64,000 nt of DNA from Adiantum capillus-veneris (taxonomy: Eukaryota; Streptophyta; Polypodiopsida; Polypodiales; Pteridaceae): positions 123,137,317-123,201,316 of the forward strand of contig CM043958.1 of NCBI GenBank assembly GCA_014529385.2. The letters are read 5' to 3'. This document shows positions 23,701 through 35,260 of this stretch, piece after piece (the first letter of the stretch is position 1; the number at the start of each line of letters is the position of its first letter). The notes beneath the pieces were generated by a model. The model worked only from the letters and a program-made list of their open reading frames with translations. It did not search any database and was not told the DNA's origin. The position numbers and the translations under genes are program-made.

Positions 23701-25110
23701 AGCAACTCACAATGATCTATCTTCTATGATAGATGAGTATGCTATTGATCCCGATTTTAGAGATGTGATTTCAGCCCTTGCACTAAGGAAGAAAGAGGAA
23801 CCATTTACTTTACAAGATGGTTATCTTCTCTATGGCAATAGACTATGTGTTACTAGCTCACTACGTGAGAAAGTAGTGTATGAATATCATGCTCCTCCTT
23901 ATGCAGGGCACAGAGAGATTTAGTCTACCCTAAAGGGGATTGAAACATATTCTATTGGCCTACCATGAAAGCAAACATACAAGAGTATGTTTCTAAATGT
24001 GTCGTATGCCAAAAGACGAAGTTTGATAGAGGGAAGCAACTTGGATTGCTTCAACCTTTGCCAATCCCTAATTCACCATGGGAGAGCATATCCATGGATT
24101 TTATCTTTGGATTGCCTAAGTCTATCCATGGGAATACGTGAATATGGGCGATAGTACATAGGTTCACTAAAGAAGCTCATTTTATACCTATCAAAAATAC
24201 TGTCACAAATCTTCAAGTACCATGGCTTGCCAATGTCCATAGTGTCGGATAGAGATCCTAGAATGACCAGTAATTTTTGGAAGGGTCTCTTTGAGAATTT
24301 AGGAACAAGGCTAAACTTCTCTTCATCCTATCACCCGCAAACGGATGGCCAAAGTGAAATAGCTAACCTAACAATTCTTGATCTACTAAAAGCCTATGTA
24401 ACGGAAGTAGATCAAAGATCCCAATGGGAGAAGTACTTACCCTTAGTGGTTTAACCTACAATAACACTCTACATACTTCCACGAGAAAAGCACCTTTTGA
24501 GGTAATTGAGGGAAGATCAAAAAGTCCCTTCCTACTTAAGGTAACGGGAAGATCTTCGCTGCAAATGAGTATAGCCGAGACCTACAAGAATCTTTCCAAA
24601 AGATTAAGGATGCTATCTCTATCTCACACCAAAGGCAAAAGGCTGTTGTTGACAAGCACAAAAGAGCCCACGCCTTTAAAGAAAATGATTGAGTCTTACT
24701 CAAATTTCCCAAGGCTCGATTAAGGCACATGACGAGCAAGAATCCTACGGGACACCAAAAGTACTATGATAGGTTAGCAAAAGGTACTATGGTCCCTTCC
24801 AGATTCTTAGGCCAATCAATGAGATGCCGTATCAACTCAAGTTTCGCAAGCACTGGCTCATACACAATTCTTTCTGTGTGAGCCTACTAAAGCCTTACAA
24901 AGGAGAGCCACCACAAGAACCAACAATTGAAGACGCGCCGAAGATCGAGGACCAAGAAGAGGTGTTGCAGCCTGAGTCAATTCTCTGACATGAAGACAAG
25001 GTACTAAGAGGTGGTAAGACTATCCGATGATATCTTATTAAGTTTAAGAATTATCCGTTTGAAGATGCTAGATGGATGCAAGGCATACAATTAAAGGTTA
25101 CCTAAACCTT
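23701..25110 (+). pseudogene. chromovirus integrase and chromodomain (broken)
   Basis: HHCC finger: the His pair is around 23885-23910 (YEYHAPPYAGHRE) and the Cys pair around 23995-24015 (CVVCQK), kept here but deleted in the upstream copy. The core shows SMDFIFGLPKSIHG (about 24090), a TGA at 24140, and a gap of about 36 bases near 24200 relative to the upstream copy. [22 protein letters not shown] (about 24227) and SSYHPQTDGQSEIANL (about 24322) carry the second Asp and the Glu region. The C-terminal GPFQILRPINEMPYQLK is near 24796, and a chromodomain with YLIKFKNYPFEDARWMQ is at 25030-25085. This chromodomain defines the element as a chromovirus. Confidence 0.85.
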
Positions 25111-25493
25111 GTCAATGCTTACAATGCTTTCCTAGAGTAAGCAAATGTACAAATGTTAAAAATGAACAAAGTTTTTGTCTTATAAGACTCTCTTAAGTTC
25201 TTGATTGTGCACAAAAATGAATAGTATGCATGCTTAGATCAAGTTTGCGGAGACGACGTCTCCCAAACCCCAACTAGAGCTTGTCACTCTACTATGGAAG
25301 ATTGATAGGACTAACGTGCAGACATGCTTGCGGAAGCTTAGGCTCTCAAGCGCCAAGTGGACTAGTCATCCATTCTGGAACGATGTCGTAGGGTAAAATA
25401 GGGATCCTCTATCCACTAGGAAAAGGACTAATGAATATGCTAAATCTTTTCCACCCATAGTCCAGGACGACTATGATTTCAAGAGAGAGGTAA
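25111..25493 (+). other. 3' untranslated tail and polypurine tract
   Basis: Non-coding; matches 15291-15676. It ends with AAGAGAGAGGTAA before the LTR start. Confidence 0.7.
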
Positions 25494-25931
25494 TGTCATA
25501 ATAACTAATATCTAATTCTCCTAAATGATTTTCTCATGTTAAACTGATCATTTAATATGGGAAAGTTCCAGGGAAAAAAAGCTAGAATATTGGTTAAGCT
25601 AGCAGAGGCCACAGTAGGAATCCAAAGGAGGGAAAATAGGGATCCAAAGGTGGGGCCATCTACAAAAGAGTAATGTGCAAAAATGGGCTTGAAAGACCCT
25701 AAGGTTCAGTCCATCAAGAAAGGTTGTGTTGAAAGGTCAAAAGCTAGGAAATTGGATGCTTTGTGTGTGTCCCAAAAGTCTTTGTCAAGCCCTACATAGA
25801 AGGGGGCAAGCCCAAGAAGTAGGGATGAGAGAGAAACTCACTCACACACACACAAGATTCCTTTGTACACAAGGGGAAGAGGGGCACATGTCAGCTCCTA
25901 GGCATATGCGCACAAGGTGTACTCAAATCCT

Positions 25932-26252
25932 ATTGGATGGCCTTGGAGGTGGACCAATGAGAATTAGGCTAGAGTAAGTCTAGTTTAATTAATTTAGAAA
26001 CATCTAATAAAAGAACCAATAGGAATTAAGCTCTCTAGAAGACTATTTAGACAGTCTCCAAGGGGTCCAATGAGCATTCAGCAGCCCAATGGCTTGCCTG
26101 ATTCTATTGGCCATGAGACAAAGGGGTCCAATGAGAGTTTATTTGCATTAATTAATTAGCAAAATCTCTCACAAAAGGGAAAGGGGGACACATGTCAAAA
26201 GGCTATCACTTATGCTGCTTAATTTTCATTGGCTAGGTTTGGGAGGTCCAAT
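25932..26252 (+). promoter_or_regulatory. Cluster of ATTGG/CCAAT palindromic pairs in U3
   Basis: Pairs of ATTGG and CCAAT face each other with 15-17 bases between them: 25932/25954, 26106/26128 and 26228/26248, plus single CCAAT boxes at 26016, 26067 and 26086. CCAAT boxes are bound by NF-Y in plant promoters. The middle LTR keeps only two pairs (16142/16166 and 16266/16286); the solo LTR has nine boxes between 56443 and 56766. A role as an LTR enhancer is inferred. Confidence 0.5.
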
Positions 26253-26364
26253 AGGGCTGTAGCATGAGTAATTAGCAAGGGGGGTTGACCAAGAGAGAGA
26301 GGGGCTGATTTTCTCAAGGCATTATTCACTTACACACTCACACAATCAATGTGTGAAGCAAGAA

Positions 26365-26365
<1 letters not shown>

Positions 26366-26430
<65 letters not shown>
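26366..26430. repeat. (CT)n microsatellite inside the 3' LTR
   Basis: About 32 CT units; the same site in the middle LTR has about seven. Any reading frame across it is a poly-Ser/Leu artefact. Confidence 0.95.
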
Positions 26431-26435
<5 letters not shown>

Positions 26436-27197
26436 TTTCTCAAGCTTTAATGGAAAGCTTACCACCTACTCCAAGCTTGTTAGAAGGGAGGCCTACACCA
26501 ACAACTCTTGGATTTGTGATGAAAATCCAACCAAGAGACAAGATTCAATGCATGCTCATGTCCTCTACCATGCTAATTACTAAGCTAAGCTATGCTAATA
26601 TGAGCGATTATGTGAGGAGATGTATATCTTTCTCGTTAAGACTACTCCTTCTTCCTCTCAATCTACTCTCATACCCCGCTAGCTCTGACCATCTTCGAAC
26701 ATGTGTGAGTTCTTGGGTCTGAGACCGTGAGGGAATTGATGTTGTGTTTAATAAGTGTTGTGCTTAGTGCTTGAAGTTTCCATCTTCACAGCACTAGCTA
26801 GTATTGAAGGAACACAAAGAATTGTATTGTAAAATGTCTCTCTTAATGGGAGAAACCATAATACAAAGACTTTTGGGAGGGGGGACAAGCTCAAGAAAAT
26901 TTGGTCCTCAACTGTTGTCAATTGCTTAATTTCTCTCTCTTTCAAAGTATTGTTCATGTATCGAAACTAGGTGTTATGCTTTTGTTTGCCCCTCTCTTCA
27001 AAGCATCTTGTTATTCTCATTAGGAATCTATTCTAATGATAATGCTCACTATGTTCCATGCTATTATTTTCTGCTACACACAAGTTTCTAGGCCATTAAA
27101 TGATACATCTCTCTAGGGCGGAGGGACTCGAGGAGTGGTGTGGTGGGAGTAAAGAGAGAGAAAGGAATAGAGGGGGGAGAGGGGTGGCAAGTTGAGG

Positions 27198-27199
<2 letters not shown>

Positions 27200-27245
<46 letters not shown>

Positions 27246-27254
27246 GGGATAGGA

Positions 27255-27301
<47 letters not shown>

Positions 27302-27304
27302 AGA

Positions 27305-27381
<77 letters not shown>

Positions 27382-27452
27382 TCGGAGCTATGGAAGAGGG
27401 AGGGGTGGACGTAGAGCAAGAGGTCGGGTGCAGAGAGAGGAAATAGGTGGAT

Positions 27453-27511
<59 letters not shown>
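27200..27511. repeat. Compound (GA)n-(AT)n microsatellite block
   Basis: (AG)n 27200-27242, (AT)n 27257-27302 with a phase flip near 27291, (GA)n 27303-27380 with small interruptions, and (GA)n 27454-27511. The spacers are also G/A-rich. No gene. Confidence 0.95.
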
Positions 27512-27516
<5 letters not shown>

Positions 27517-27684
27517 AGGGGGAAAGAGAGGGAATGGGTTGGAGGGATCATGAGAGGGAAAGAAGAGGAGTGGTGACAGGGTCTGATTTAAAAAAAAACC
27601 AAAGGCACTAGCATAATCGCTAATGTTTTAGGTTTTTTAAGAGAGATAGAGAGAAAGAGAGGAGAATTTTAACGTTATAGAAAC

Positions 27685-27688
<4 letters not shown>

Positions 27689-27762
<74 letters not shown>
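27689..27762. repeat. (AG)n microsatellite
   Basis: 37 nearly perfect AG units, followed by a GGTGG/GGCGG-rich stretch to about 27920. Confidence 0.95.
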
Positions 27763-27765
<3 letters not shown>

Positions 27766-29351
27766 GTCCTTGGCTACTCCACTGGAGGGAGGGGCGGCAA
27801 TGGGCGGTGGTGGTAGGAGGAGTAGGGGCGGCACATGGTGGTAGTAAGTTAGCACCACTAACCAGCAGTGGTGGTAGGCTAGGGTGCTAGGTGGTGACGG
27901 TTGCTAAGGGGCGGCAATGGGAGGTAGTGGTGGAAAAAAAAAACTCGCTCCAAAGCTCGTTTCGTTGAGCTCACTCCGTAACCGTCTCGGTGGAGACCAT
28001 CACTCGACCTTACACCCTCTTACAATGAAAGTACTGGTGCAATGTGCAGTAAACTCAAGCTCGGAGAGAAACTGAAGTATGTGGAAGTATGTTCGTAGCA
28101 CTATTCAAAACAGATGATTGACTGATAGAGTGTAAAAATTAGTGTGTACATTTTGCAATGGAATATTGCATCACATCGAAAGTGCTGGCTATGAGGAGGA
28201 AATGCTAGTCTAGGTGTATGATTATCAAAATGAAGACGAAGAAGAGTTCAATGTTGATGTATCTCAATGCACTATAGACAAAATCAAACACAACCTGACA
28301 ATAGATATGGAATTTGAATTTACAGGAAATACTCATACTCAGAACAAGATAACAACTTCACATATTCAACATAGCTTGAGAGTAGCATAAAGATTGCAAA
28401 TTTTGAAATTCAAAAGCTTGTATTAATGTGTTCTAATTGTATACAATGCTTCATAGAAGCGAAATTACAATATCTGCTACTATCAATTGTTGTGTTCAGA
28501 ACCTGCATCTTTATTACTATATAGATTTATAATTGCTCTAGGGATCTCTTGGCGAGCTTGCTTGAATTTATACTCATTTGCCATGCCAAACATAAAATAT
28601 ATCCCTTGTGGAATATATTTTGAACAAATTGCCAATCGGCTATTGTCGTACCAAGTAGTCTAACTCCACAAAGTAGTGCATGTGAGAGGACTTGAAGGAA
28701 AAACAAAACATGTGACTCCCTCAATGATTTTTGTGTACATACCAGTGACCCGAAAGCAAATAGAGAAGCAAAAATGCTCATTTAAACCCAGCCTAAGGAA
28801 AAATTTAACACTAGATTGGTAATGGGACACTCTTATTTCCTCTTAATCAAGCAACAATCTAGAATCATTCAAAGAATTCAAATTGAGTTTTGAAGTGTTT
28901 TGCATTCACGAACGTCTCTTATGAGCATGGTCACCATAAAACGCATTTCGACGAGTCTATAATCACACTTAAATGTTTTGTGGGGTGAAACACCAAGTTA
29001 CAAGGGTAAAATGTTTTGGCCATAAAACGTTTTTACGCTAACACCAATTATGAGCATAAAAAACTCGGCATTTTTTTGGGCTATAAATTCCACCTTTAAC
29101 TTTGTGCTTGGCAATAAGTCTTCAAGCTAACTATATCAAAACTGTGTCATTTTTGTCATTTTTCATAGTATTAATAAATGACCATCCTAAAACTCTTACG
29201 AAACTATTGTTAGAAGTTAAAATACTCAAAACACATGGTTTATACGCTTTAAGCAGACACAAGGGCTTAATTGGTTGAGAATAAGCCTGATCGCCAATAG
29301 GACTAAGGTGGTTACAGAGACTGAGTATTAACCATTGCAAGTGGGATCCAT
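27763..29351. other. Intergenic sequence without recognised gene
   Basis: 27763-27930 is rich in GGTGGTAGG-like repeats. From about 27950 on it is ordinary AT-rich DNA. A minus-strand frame of 84 codons at 28527-28781 does not resemble a family I know and has no supporting exon structure. The decamer TTATGAGCAT occurs at about 28919 and 29048 around CATAAAACG motifs, possibly part of a small non-coding repeat. Confidence 0.5.
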
Positions 29352-29376
29352 TATATATATATATATATATATATAT

Positions 29377-29428
<52 letters not shown>
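29352..29428. repeat. (AT)n-(GA)n compound microsatellite
   Basis: (TA)n at 29352-29378 followed at once by (GA)n at 29381-29428. Confidence 0.95.
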
Positions 29429-29431
<3 letters not shown>

Positions 29432-29796
29432 CAATTGTAACTACAATCATGAAAAGCAACTACACAAAATAGCAGTTGATGTTTCACTAAAACGTATACA
29501 CTCTAGAAAAATGAGCAAGGTGCATGCAATAATCCATGATAACTACTTATATATGTGCTTGACATATTTGCAACTACTATATTTTTTTTTTTCTCTTTGT
29601 AACTAGAATTATATATAAAAATTTGTGTGAGTCAAATATGAAATATTTGTGAATTTAATTAATGACCACATAAAACATTTGGTTCATCTTAATTTGCAAT
29701 GTCTTATGTTGCATATATACTAGATCTACAAATCCCTTACTTAAGGTAATACTACTTGTTGGCTATGCAAACCACATTTCATGTGATATATTTTTA
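29429..29796. other. AT-rich intergenic sequence
   Basis: No feature seen. It borders the 5' LTR of the next element. Confidence 0.5.
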
Positions 29797-30434
29797 TGAG
29801 ATTGGGCACCCTCCTGTTGTATGTGGTTAATTACAATTGGGATAGCTGGAATGTAATGGTTAATTATTGTGTTGTCTTTATATTTTTACTAATGGTGAGT
29901 TGATTTTGTGTATAGTAGAATTCTAGGAGTTGAGGAGAAGGCTTCGGCAATAAACTATTCTCAAAGTTTTTTATTTGCATAGTGTTATAGTTTAATATTC
30001 CAATACGCCACTATGGCTTGCTTGTAAATAATTAGTGAGAACCCACCCTAAGTGATATGCTCCACTCATAAACTAAAGTGGAACTATGTGTAAAAGAGGG
30101 GCCTCCAATTTTTGGCACCAATAAGTAATATCAAATATTAAATACCAAACTCCACAAGAGGTGTCATGGAGTTTGGGGCTACACTCGTTTGGCCATTGAT
30201 TTGAATGATTCTTCTATCTCTCTCTTATGCTAAGTTATGCTATGCTATGTACTCTCTAATGTTGTCTATCATCTTCCTCTTACAATCTTTCACTATCAAG
30301 TCTATACTTGTGTGTGTGTTATCATAGTCTAGGTGTGTGTACTTGGGATTTGGGAGAGATGGTGAGAGGTTGATGGGTAAGTGTGCAAGCAAATTGGAAT
30401 TATAAGCAACCATTTGCCCCTTCTACTCCAAACA
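29797..30434 (+). repeat. 5' LTR of the 29.8-kb gypsy element
   Basis: 638 bp, TGAGATTGGGC to CCAAACA. It is repeated at 35774-36632 apart from the SINE there, with many substitutions. Confidence 0.88.
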
Positions 30435-30435
30435 G

Positions 30436-30448
30436 TGGTATCAGGAGC
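30436..30448 (+). other. Primer-binding site
   Basis: TGGTATCAGGAGC, a one-insertion variant of the tRNA-Met site, one base after the LTR. Confidence 0.8.
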
Positions 30449-30779
30449 ATTTGTTCAAGTTAATTGGAATTGATTTTTCAAATTTGAAGAAGAATTCTCG
30501 AATCGAAAACATCAAGTTTCCAAAGGGAAGCTTCATCAACAATATTATTCAAACAATTTAATCTATTCACAGTCGCAACTCGAGTATGTGAAGCATTTAA
30601 TTTGAGGAATTGCTAAATTTGCACATGCTTGAAGATATACGGGTGAGAAATTGAGAAGAAGGAAATTCTGAAGAGCTTTGAGTAATTCATGATTCCAACT
30701 CGGTATCAAATTCCATTGAAAGATGTTGGAAGAGAAAAATTTGGATTTGATGACATAAGAGGCCAATCAAGAAGAAGTT

Positions 30780-32470
30780 TTGAGATCTCACAATTCAATT
30801 AGCTTTGCATTTATTTTAATTCTCGGCCAACAATGTGGGAGTGAACCCTTAGGATGGACCCCTAATCACTATCAACCTACAAGAATCCCTACAAAATCAT
30901 TGGCTACAAGGCACCAAGCATAACAAGCAACCTAACTTAACTTAAGTTAACACAAAAAGAAACTTATTGAAGTTATGGTCGGCCGCCCATTGAACACTAA
31001 AGCCCCCCATTTTAAGCACCAATTCATCCCCCCTCTCAACTCCTTGGGCGGCTGCAAAAAAAAGCGATAAAGAAAGTGAACCAAAGACCTCCTTGGTTGC
31101 ACAACATCAAAGCCCTTAGCTGCTCACAAGGAAACTCAGCCGCCATCAACTTCAGAAGTTTTGAGAAATTATTTTTTTTGCGGCTCATATCGAAAACATA
31201 TGAAAGAGCTCGTATTCACCGTGGTTTACACAAAAAAAAACCCAAAGGTAGTAGTATATTGTTGCATTGAGCTAGCCATCGCCAAGTTACCATATCCAAA
31301 AGTTTGATCGTATTCTTGATTGCCATTGTGATTGGGAACCTGGGAGATAAGACGCCAAAACTTCAATTTACTTGCATCCGACTTGTTCAACTGATCGCCG
31401 CTTTTGACCTTGCCTTGGTGCTCTCCACATTTGGATTGGACGACATCACCGATCGTCACGCTAAGTATGAATTATTTTGTTATTTACTTTATTTTGTCCA
31501 TAATTTTTCATACCAATCATATATACATATTTCTTTATAGCATTAAAAAAGTTAAAAACCACAAAAGAGAAAAAACTTTATAAAAAAAGGCATGCAATCA
31601 GCCCATATTCTACAACCACCCACTGTTGTTGAACAACTTACAAACCTGTATAAATCACTTGCATATGAACGCATGTGAAGGAAAGAATTAGAAGATGAGT
31701 TGTTGCACGCTGCCACACTGAATCTACACCTGCTCTAAAGAAAAATAAAATTAGTAAAAAAGCTTTCACATTAAAAGATTTTGATGGCACTAAAGATGTC
31801 AGCATAATACTCGCATGGATATATTTGGGTTAGCACTGCAAATTGGTTTTGAAGTGGAAATTTTTGAGCCAAAGTCAATGTCAAAGGCCATTAATCTGAC
31901 ACTCAATGAAAAGAAATAGAAAGGCAGACACTCAATGCAGAGAGATTGATCAACTTCATGTTGATCAATCTACTAATATAACCGTAACAAGAAAATTTCT
32001 TCCTCTCCTAACTTTGATAGGAACAAAGACCAAAGTCATACCTTCATTAAGAGACACACATGTAATAACTTTGATATCTCTTCTCAACCTCATGGCAACA
32101 ACAAAAATCCCATGTAGCTGAGGGGCAACCAAAATCCTTTCAACAATCAAGGCCCTAATCAATCTTCCAACGGTAATAAAAAGGTGAAATGTTCCAAATG
32201 CTTCCAATTTGGTCATTATGTAGATAAGTGTCCAAACAACCTTGCTAAGAGCAATGGTCATTCCAATGGCCAATCTAATGGAGTCGCATGCAACCACAAC
32301 CAAAGACCATTCAACAAAAACCGTTCAAATGATGCACAAATCAACCTCATCAAAGATGTTAATCCGGACAAGAATGAAGTTGAAGTCAATTATGGTGAGG
32401 CCTATGATCCTAAGTATGATGCCAATGACGATCATTCTCCTAGATATTTCTATATCTTCACACACTCTTC
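30780..32470 (+). pseudogene. gypsy gag (broken)
   Basis: The N-terminal part is unreadable. Near 31760-31830 a segment reading KAFTLKDFDGTKDVSIILAWI matches the start of the Gag core (phenylalanine-Asp-Gly followed by a tryptophan). The zinc knuckle CSKCFQFGHYVDKC (C-x2-C-x4-H-x4-C) is at 32190-32231, with an Asn/His-rich tail. Stops separate the parts. GC-rich text around 31.0-31.45 kb could be an unrelated insertion, but no ends are visible. Confidence 0.7.
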
Positions 32471-32700
32471 TCAAAGTGAAAGGCACAATTAAAGATGAAG
32501 ATATCACAATTCTTTTAGATGATGGTAGTAGCCATGACATCATTTCTACACAATTGGCACAAAAACTTTCTCTTTCACAACTCTCTTCACCTCACAAAGT
32601 CAAAACTCTTTTTAATAATCAACGTTTTAACTATAAAACTCACTCACTTTGAAATTTGCATTGGTAATTTTTCTCATACACTGCATTTATAGTCACATCT
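32471..32700 (+). pseudogene. gypsy aspartic protease (partial)
   Basis: The frame includes ITILLDDGSSHDIISTQLA (about 32507-32563). The active-site triad, normally Asp-Ser/Thr-Gly, reads Asp-Asp-Gly, so activity is unlikely. It follows the knuckle region, as expected. Confidence 0.75.
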
Positions 32701-32999
32701 TTGCATGGTATTGAATTGATTTTGGGGATGCCTTTTTGACATGAATTTAACCCACCAATCAATTACAAAACATGCACTTTAACTCTCACTCATGAAAACA
32801 GAACCTATTCCATCCAAGAGACCCTAGAAAATAAAAATTTCAATTACACTCTCACACTCAAGCTAAACGAGCAATTCAAAAGAAAGGAAAAACAAATTTA
32901 GTGCATGTAAACCAACTTTGTGCTCAAACCAAAACTCCTCAAGACTCTTCACCCAATGAATTTCTTTCACAACTGAAACATGTTTCATGCATAATATTC

Positions 33000-33800
33000 C
33001 CCCTGTAATACCACAATCATGACTTGAAGACCATAAAATTGATATTATTCTGGGTAGTGAACCTCCTTGTAGAGCGCCATACTGTGTAAACCAAACCGCA
33101 CACAAAGAAGTACAAAATCAAATCACAAATCTACTTGGCCGAGACCTTATTAGACCTATTAGTTGACCATATGGAGCTCCGTTACTTATTGCTAAGAAAT
33201 ATAATAGAACATTTTGTATGTGTATTGACTATAGGGCTCTAAACAAGATCGCCATTAAGAATAGATTTCCTTTTCCTAGAGTGTATGATCTGCTGGACAA
33301 ACTCAAAGGGGCAAACATTTTTTACAAAATAGACCTTAAATTGGGGTATCACCATGTTAAAATGTTTGAAGAAGATGTCTATAAAACTGCATCTAGAACA
33401 CAAACGGGACACTATCAATTTCTTGTCATGCCATTTGTTCTAACAAATGCACTAGCTACCTTTGGTCATATGATGAACTGTATTTTCATTAACCATAAGA
33501 CTTTGTTATTTTATTTTTTAATAATATTCTTGTGTTTAGCAAATTTGTGCAAGAACATAGGGAGAATTAACACGTGTCTTCGACCTTCTGTCACAAAACC
33601 ACCTATACTTGGATCCTGAAAAGAGTTCATTTTCCCAATATGAAATAGAATATTTGGGACATATTGTATCGGGTAAGGGAATACATGTAGACCTCAAGAA
33701 AATTGAATCTATACAATCATGGTCTACACCGAAAAACCTGTACGAGCGACATTCTTTCATTGGTCTATGCAGTTATTACAGGAAGTTTGTTTATAAGTTT
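33000..33800 (+). pseudogene. gypsy reverse transcriptase (broken)
   Basis: Conserved blocks in order: CMCIDYRALNKIAIKNRFPFP (33216-33276), FYKIDLKLGYHHVK (about 33321), HYQFLVMPFVLTNALATF (about 33411) and SQYEIEYLGHIVSGKGIHVD (about 33633). The catalytic F/Y-x-D-D block near 33510 is not readable: the frame reads YFLIIFLCLAN, so the Asp pair has been lost or frameshifted. A stop at about 33163 interrupts the N-terminal part. Confidence 0.85.
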
Positions 33801-34330
33801 GCTTACAAATTTCACTATTTGACTCTTCTGTTAAAGAAAAACATTCCATATATATGGAATCACTTCCAAGAAAGCTCATTCATTGCACTAAAAAATGCTC
33901 TGATTAATGCACCTATGTTACAATTGATTGATCTTGATCAACCATTCTTTGAAGTAGTCGCTGATGCTAGTGGAAAAGGTATTGGTGCAATTCTTATGTA
34001 AGATAACCATCCACTTGCATTTGAAAGTCATAAATTTAAACCATATGATCTAAATTTAGTACTTATGACAAAGAGCTAATTGTTTAGTGCATGCTTTGAA
34101 AATTTGGAAGCACTATTAAATGGGTGTTGACTTGATAATTAAAACTGATTATCAAAGTATACTTATTATCTCAACCCTTAATAGATGATAGAATTTTAAG
34201 TGGCCTAATTTTATTCAAATTTTTCAACCCAACATTGAGTACTACCAACCTGATAAAGAAATTATTGTGGCTGATACTTTGAGTCAAAGACCCTCTCTTA
34301 ATAATCTATCAATTATTATGGGAACTTTTT
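33801..34330 (+). pseudogene. gypsy RNase H (broken)
   Basis: LIDLDQPFFEVVADASGKGIGAILM (33925-33999) contains the first catalytic Asp region of RNase H, followed by a stop. The later part (LVHALKIWKHY-like near 34090, TDYQS near 34147, VADTLSQRPSL near 34268) is in other frames. It lies directly before integrase, as usual. Confidence 0.8.
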
Positions 34331-35260
34331 TGATTCTATGCCTGATACTTATGTACAAGATGATGACTTTAAAAGCACATGGTTGCATATGCTTGAAAAT
34401 TTAATGCACACGTATTTTGAATACACCATACATGAAAATTTCCTTTACTTGAAACAAAAATTGTGTGTCACAAAACCATTTTGTATCTTACTCATCAAAG
34501 AATTACATAAACCACATTGTGTTGAACATAGAGGTTTTGTTGCTACTTTTCATAACTTATATCGTGATTTTTACTGGTATGCTATGAAAATTGATGTTAA
34601 ACAATATGTTTCATCTTGTCTAGTTCTCCAACAGATTAAAGCAAAAACATGGAAGAAATTAGGTTTGTTACACCCTCTCCCCATTCTTGAATGACCTTGG
34701 GAACACATTTCTATGGACTTTGTTACTGGTTTCTCACTCACTACTAACAAACATGATATGATTTGGACTATTATTGATCGTTTTTCTAAGAAATCATATT
34801 TTATTCCATGCAAGGAAAATCTTACTACACCATGGTTTGCCACAAGTAGTCCTATCTGATAGAGATTCCAAATTTGTAGTGCTTGTTGGACTACAGTTTT
34901 TGGAAATCTTGGCACTACACTTGATTTCACTTTTTCATTTCATCTTGAATCTAATGGTTAAAAAAAAGTGACTAATGGTACTATTATTGATTTATTTGAA
35001 AGCTTAAGTGTATTCTCAAGCCAAGAAGTTGTATGATTACCAATATATTTTATACTTTGCTTATAACAACACCACTCACTCTACTATAAGTAAGTCTCCA
35101 TTTGAAATTGTGTATGGTCATTCTCTTCCTCTTGCTTCAAGAGTTTCTAATATTGTGCCTATTGCTGATACTTTTGCTATAATTTTTCATGATATTTATG
35201 AAAGAGTACACTCTGTTATTAAGCATTCATAAGAATTGTACACTAACATGTTAATAAGCA
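34331..35260 (+). pseudogene. gypsy integrase (broken)
   Basis: HHCC finger: His codons around 34508-34530 (ELHKPHCVEHRG), a single clear Cys at SSCLVLQQIK (about 34615). The core follows as ISMDFVTGFSLTTNKHDMIW (about 34709), TIIDRFSKKSYFIPCKE, a gap, then LSDRDSKFVV (about 34852). YQYILYFAYNNTTHSTISKSPFEIVYG (35040-35120) is the conserved end of the core. No chromodomain is visible between 35260 and the polypurine tract. Confidence 0.83.

Larger units (their letters stand above)
15677..27107 (+). mobile_element. Ty3 chromovirus, full structure, gag split by a solo LTR
   Basis: 5' LTR 15677-17077, primer site from 17078, gag 17491-21765 interrupted by a 2660-bp solo LTR, protease about 21.77-22.15 kb, RT and RNase H about 22.3-23.7 kb, integrase and chromodomain about 23.7-25.1 kb, polypurine tract ending 25493, 3' LTR 25494-27107. 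Without the insertion it is about 8.8 kb. Every domain has stops or frameshifts. It belongs to the same family as 13117-17077 and the solo LTR at 55.6-57.2 kb. Confidence 0.9.
25494..27107 (+). repeat. 3' LTR of the chromovirus
   Basis: 1614 bp, TGTCATAATAAC to ATGATACA. Longer than the middle LTR because of an extra U3 block (about 25.92-26.09 kb) and an expanded CT microsatellite. No internal element sequence follows it; at 27108 the microsatellite-rich region starts. Confidence 0.9.

Noticed and set aside
27096-27551. Long open frames of repeated Ser-Leu or Arg-Glu
   Set aside because: They are translations of (CT)n/(GA)n microsatellites; the same artefact occurs near 37.0, 37.7, 38.5, 44.3, 44.7, 55.2, 58.6 and 60.2 kb.
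28527-28781. A small protein gene on the minus strand
   Set aside because: No recognisable family, no supporting splice sites or neighbouring exons, AT-rich surroundings.
30950-31460. A separate gene inside the gypsy gag region
   Set aside because: Only short frames on both strands, none with motifs; more likely decayed gag or leader sequence.
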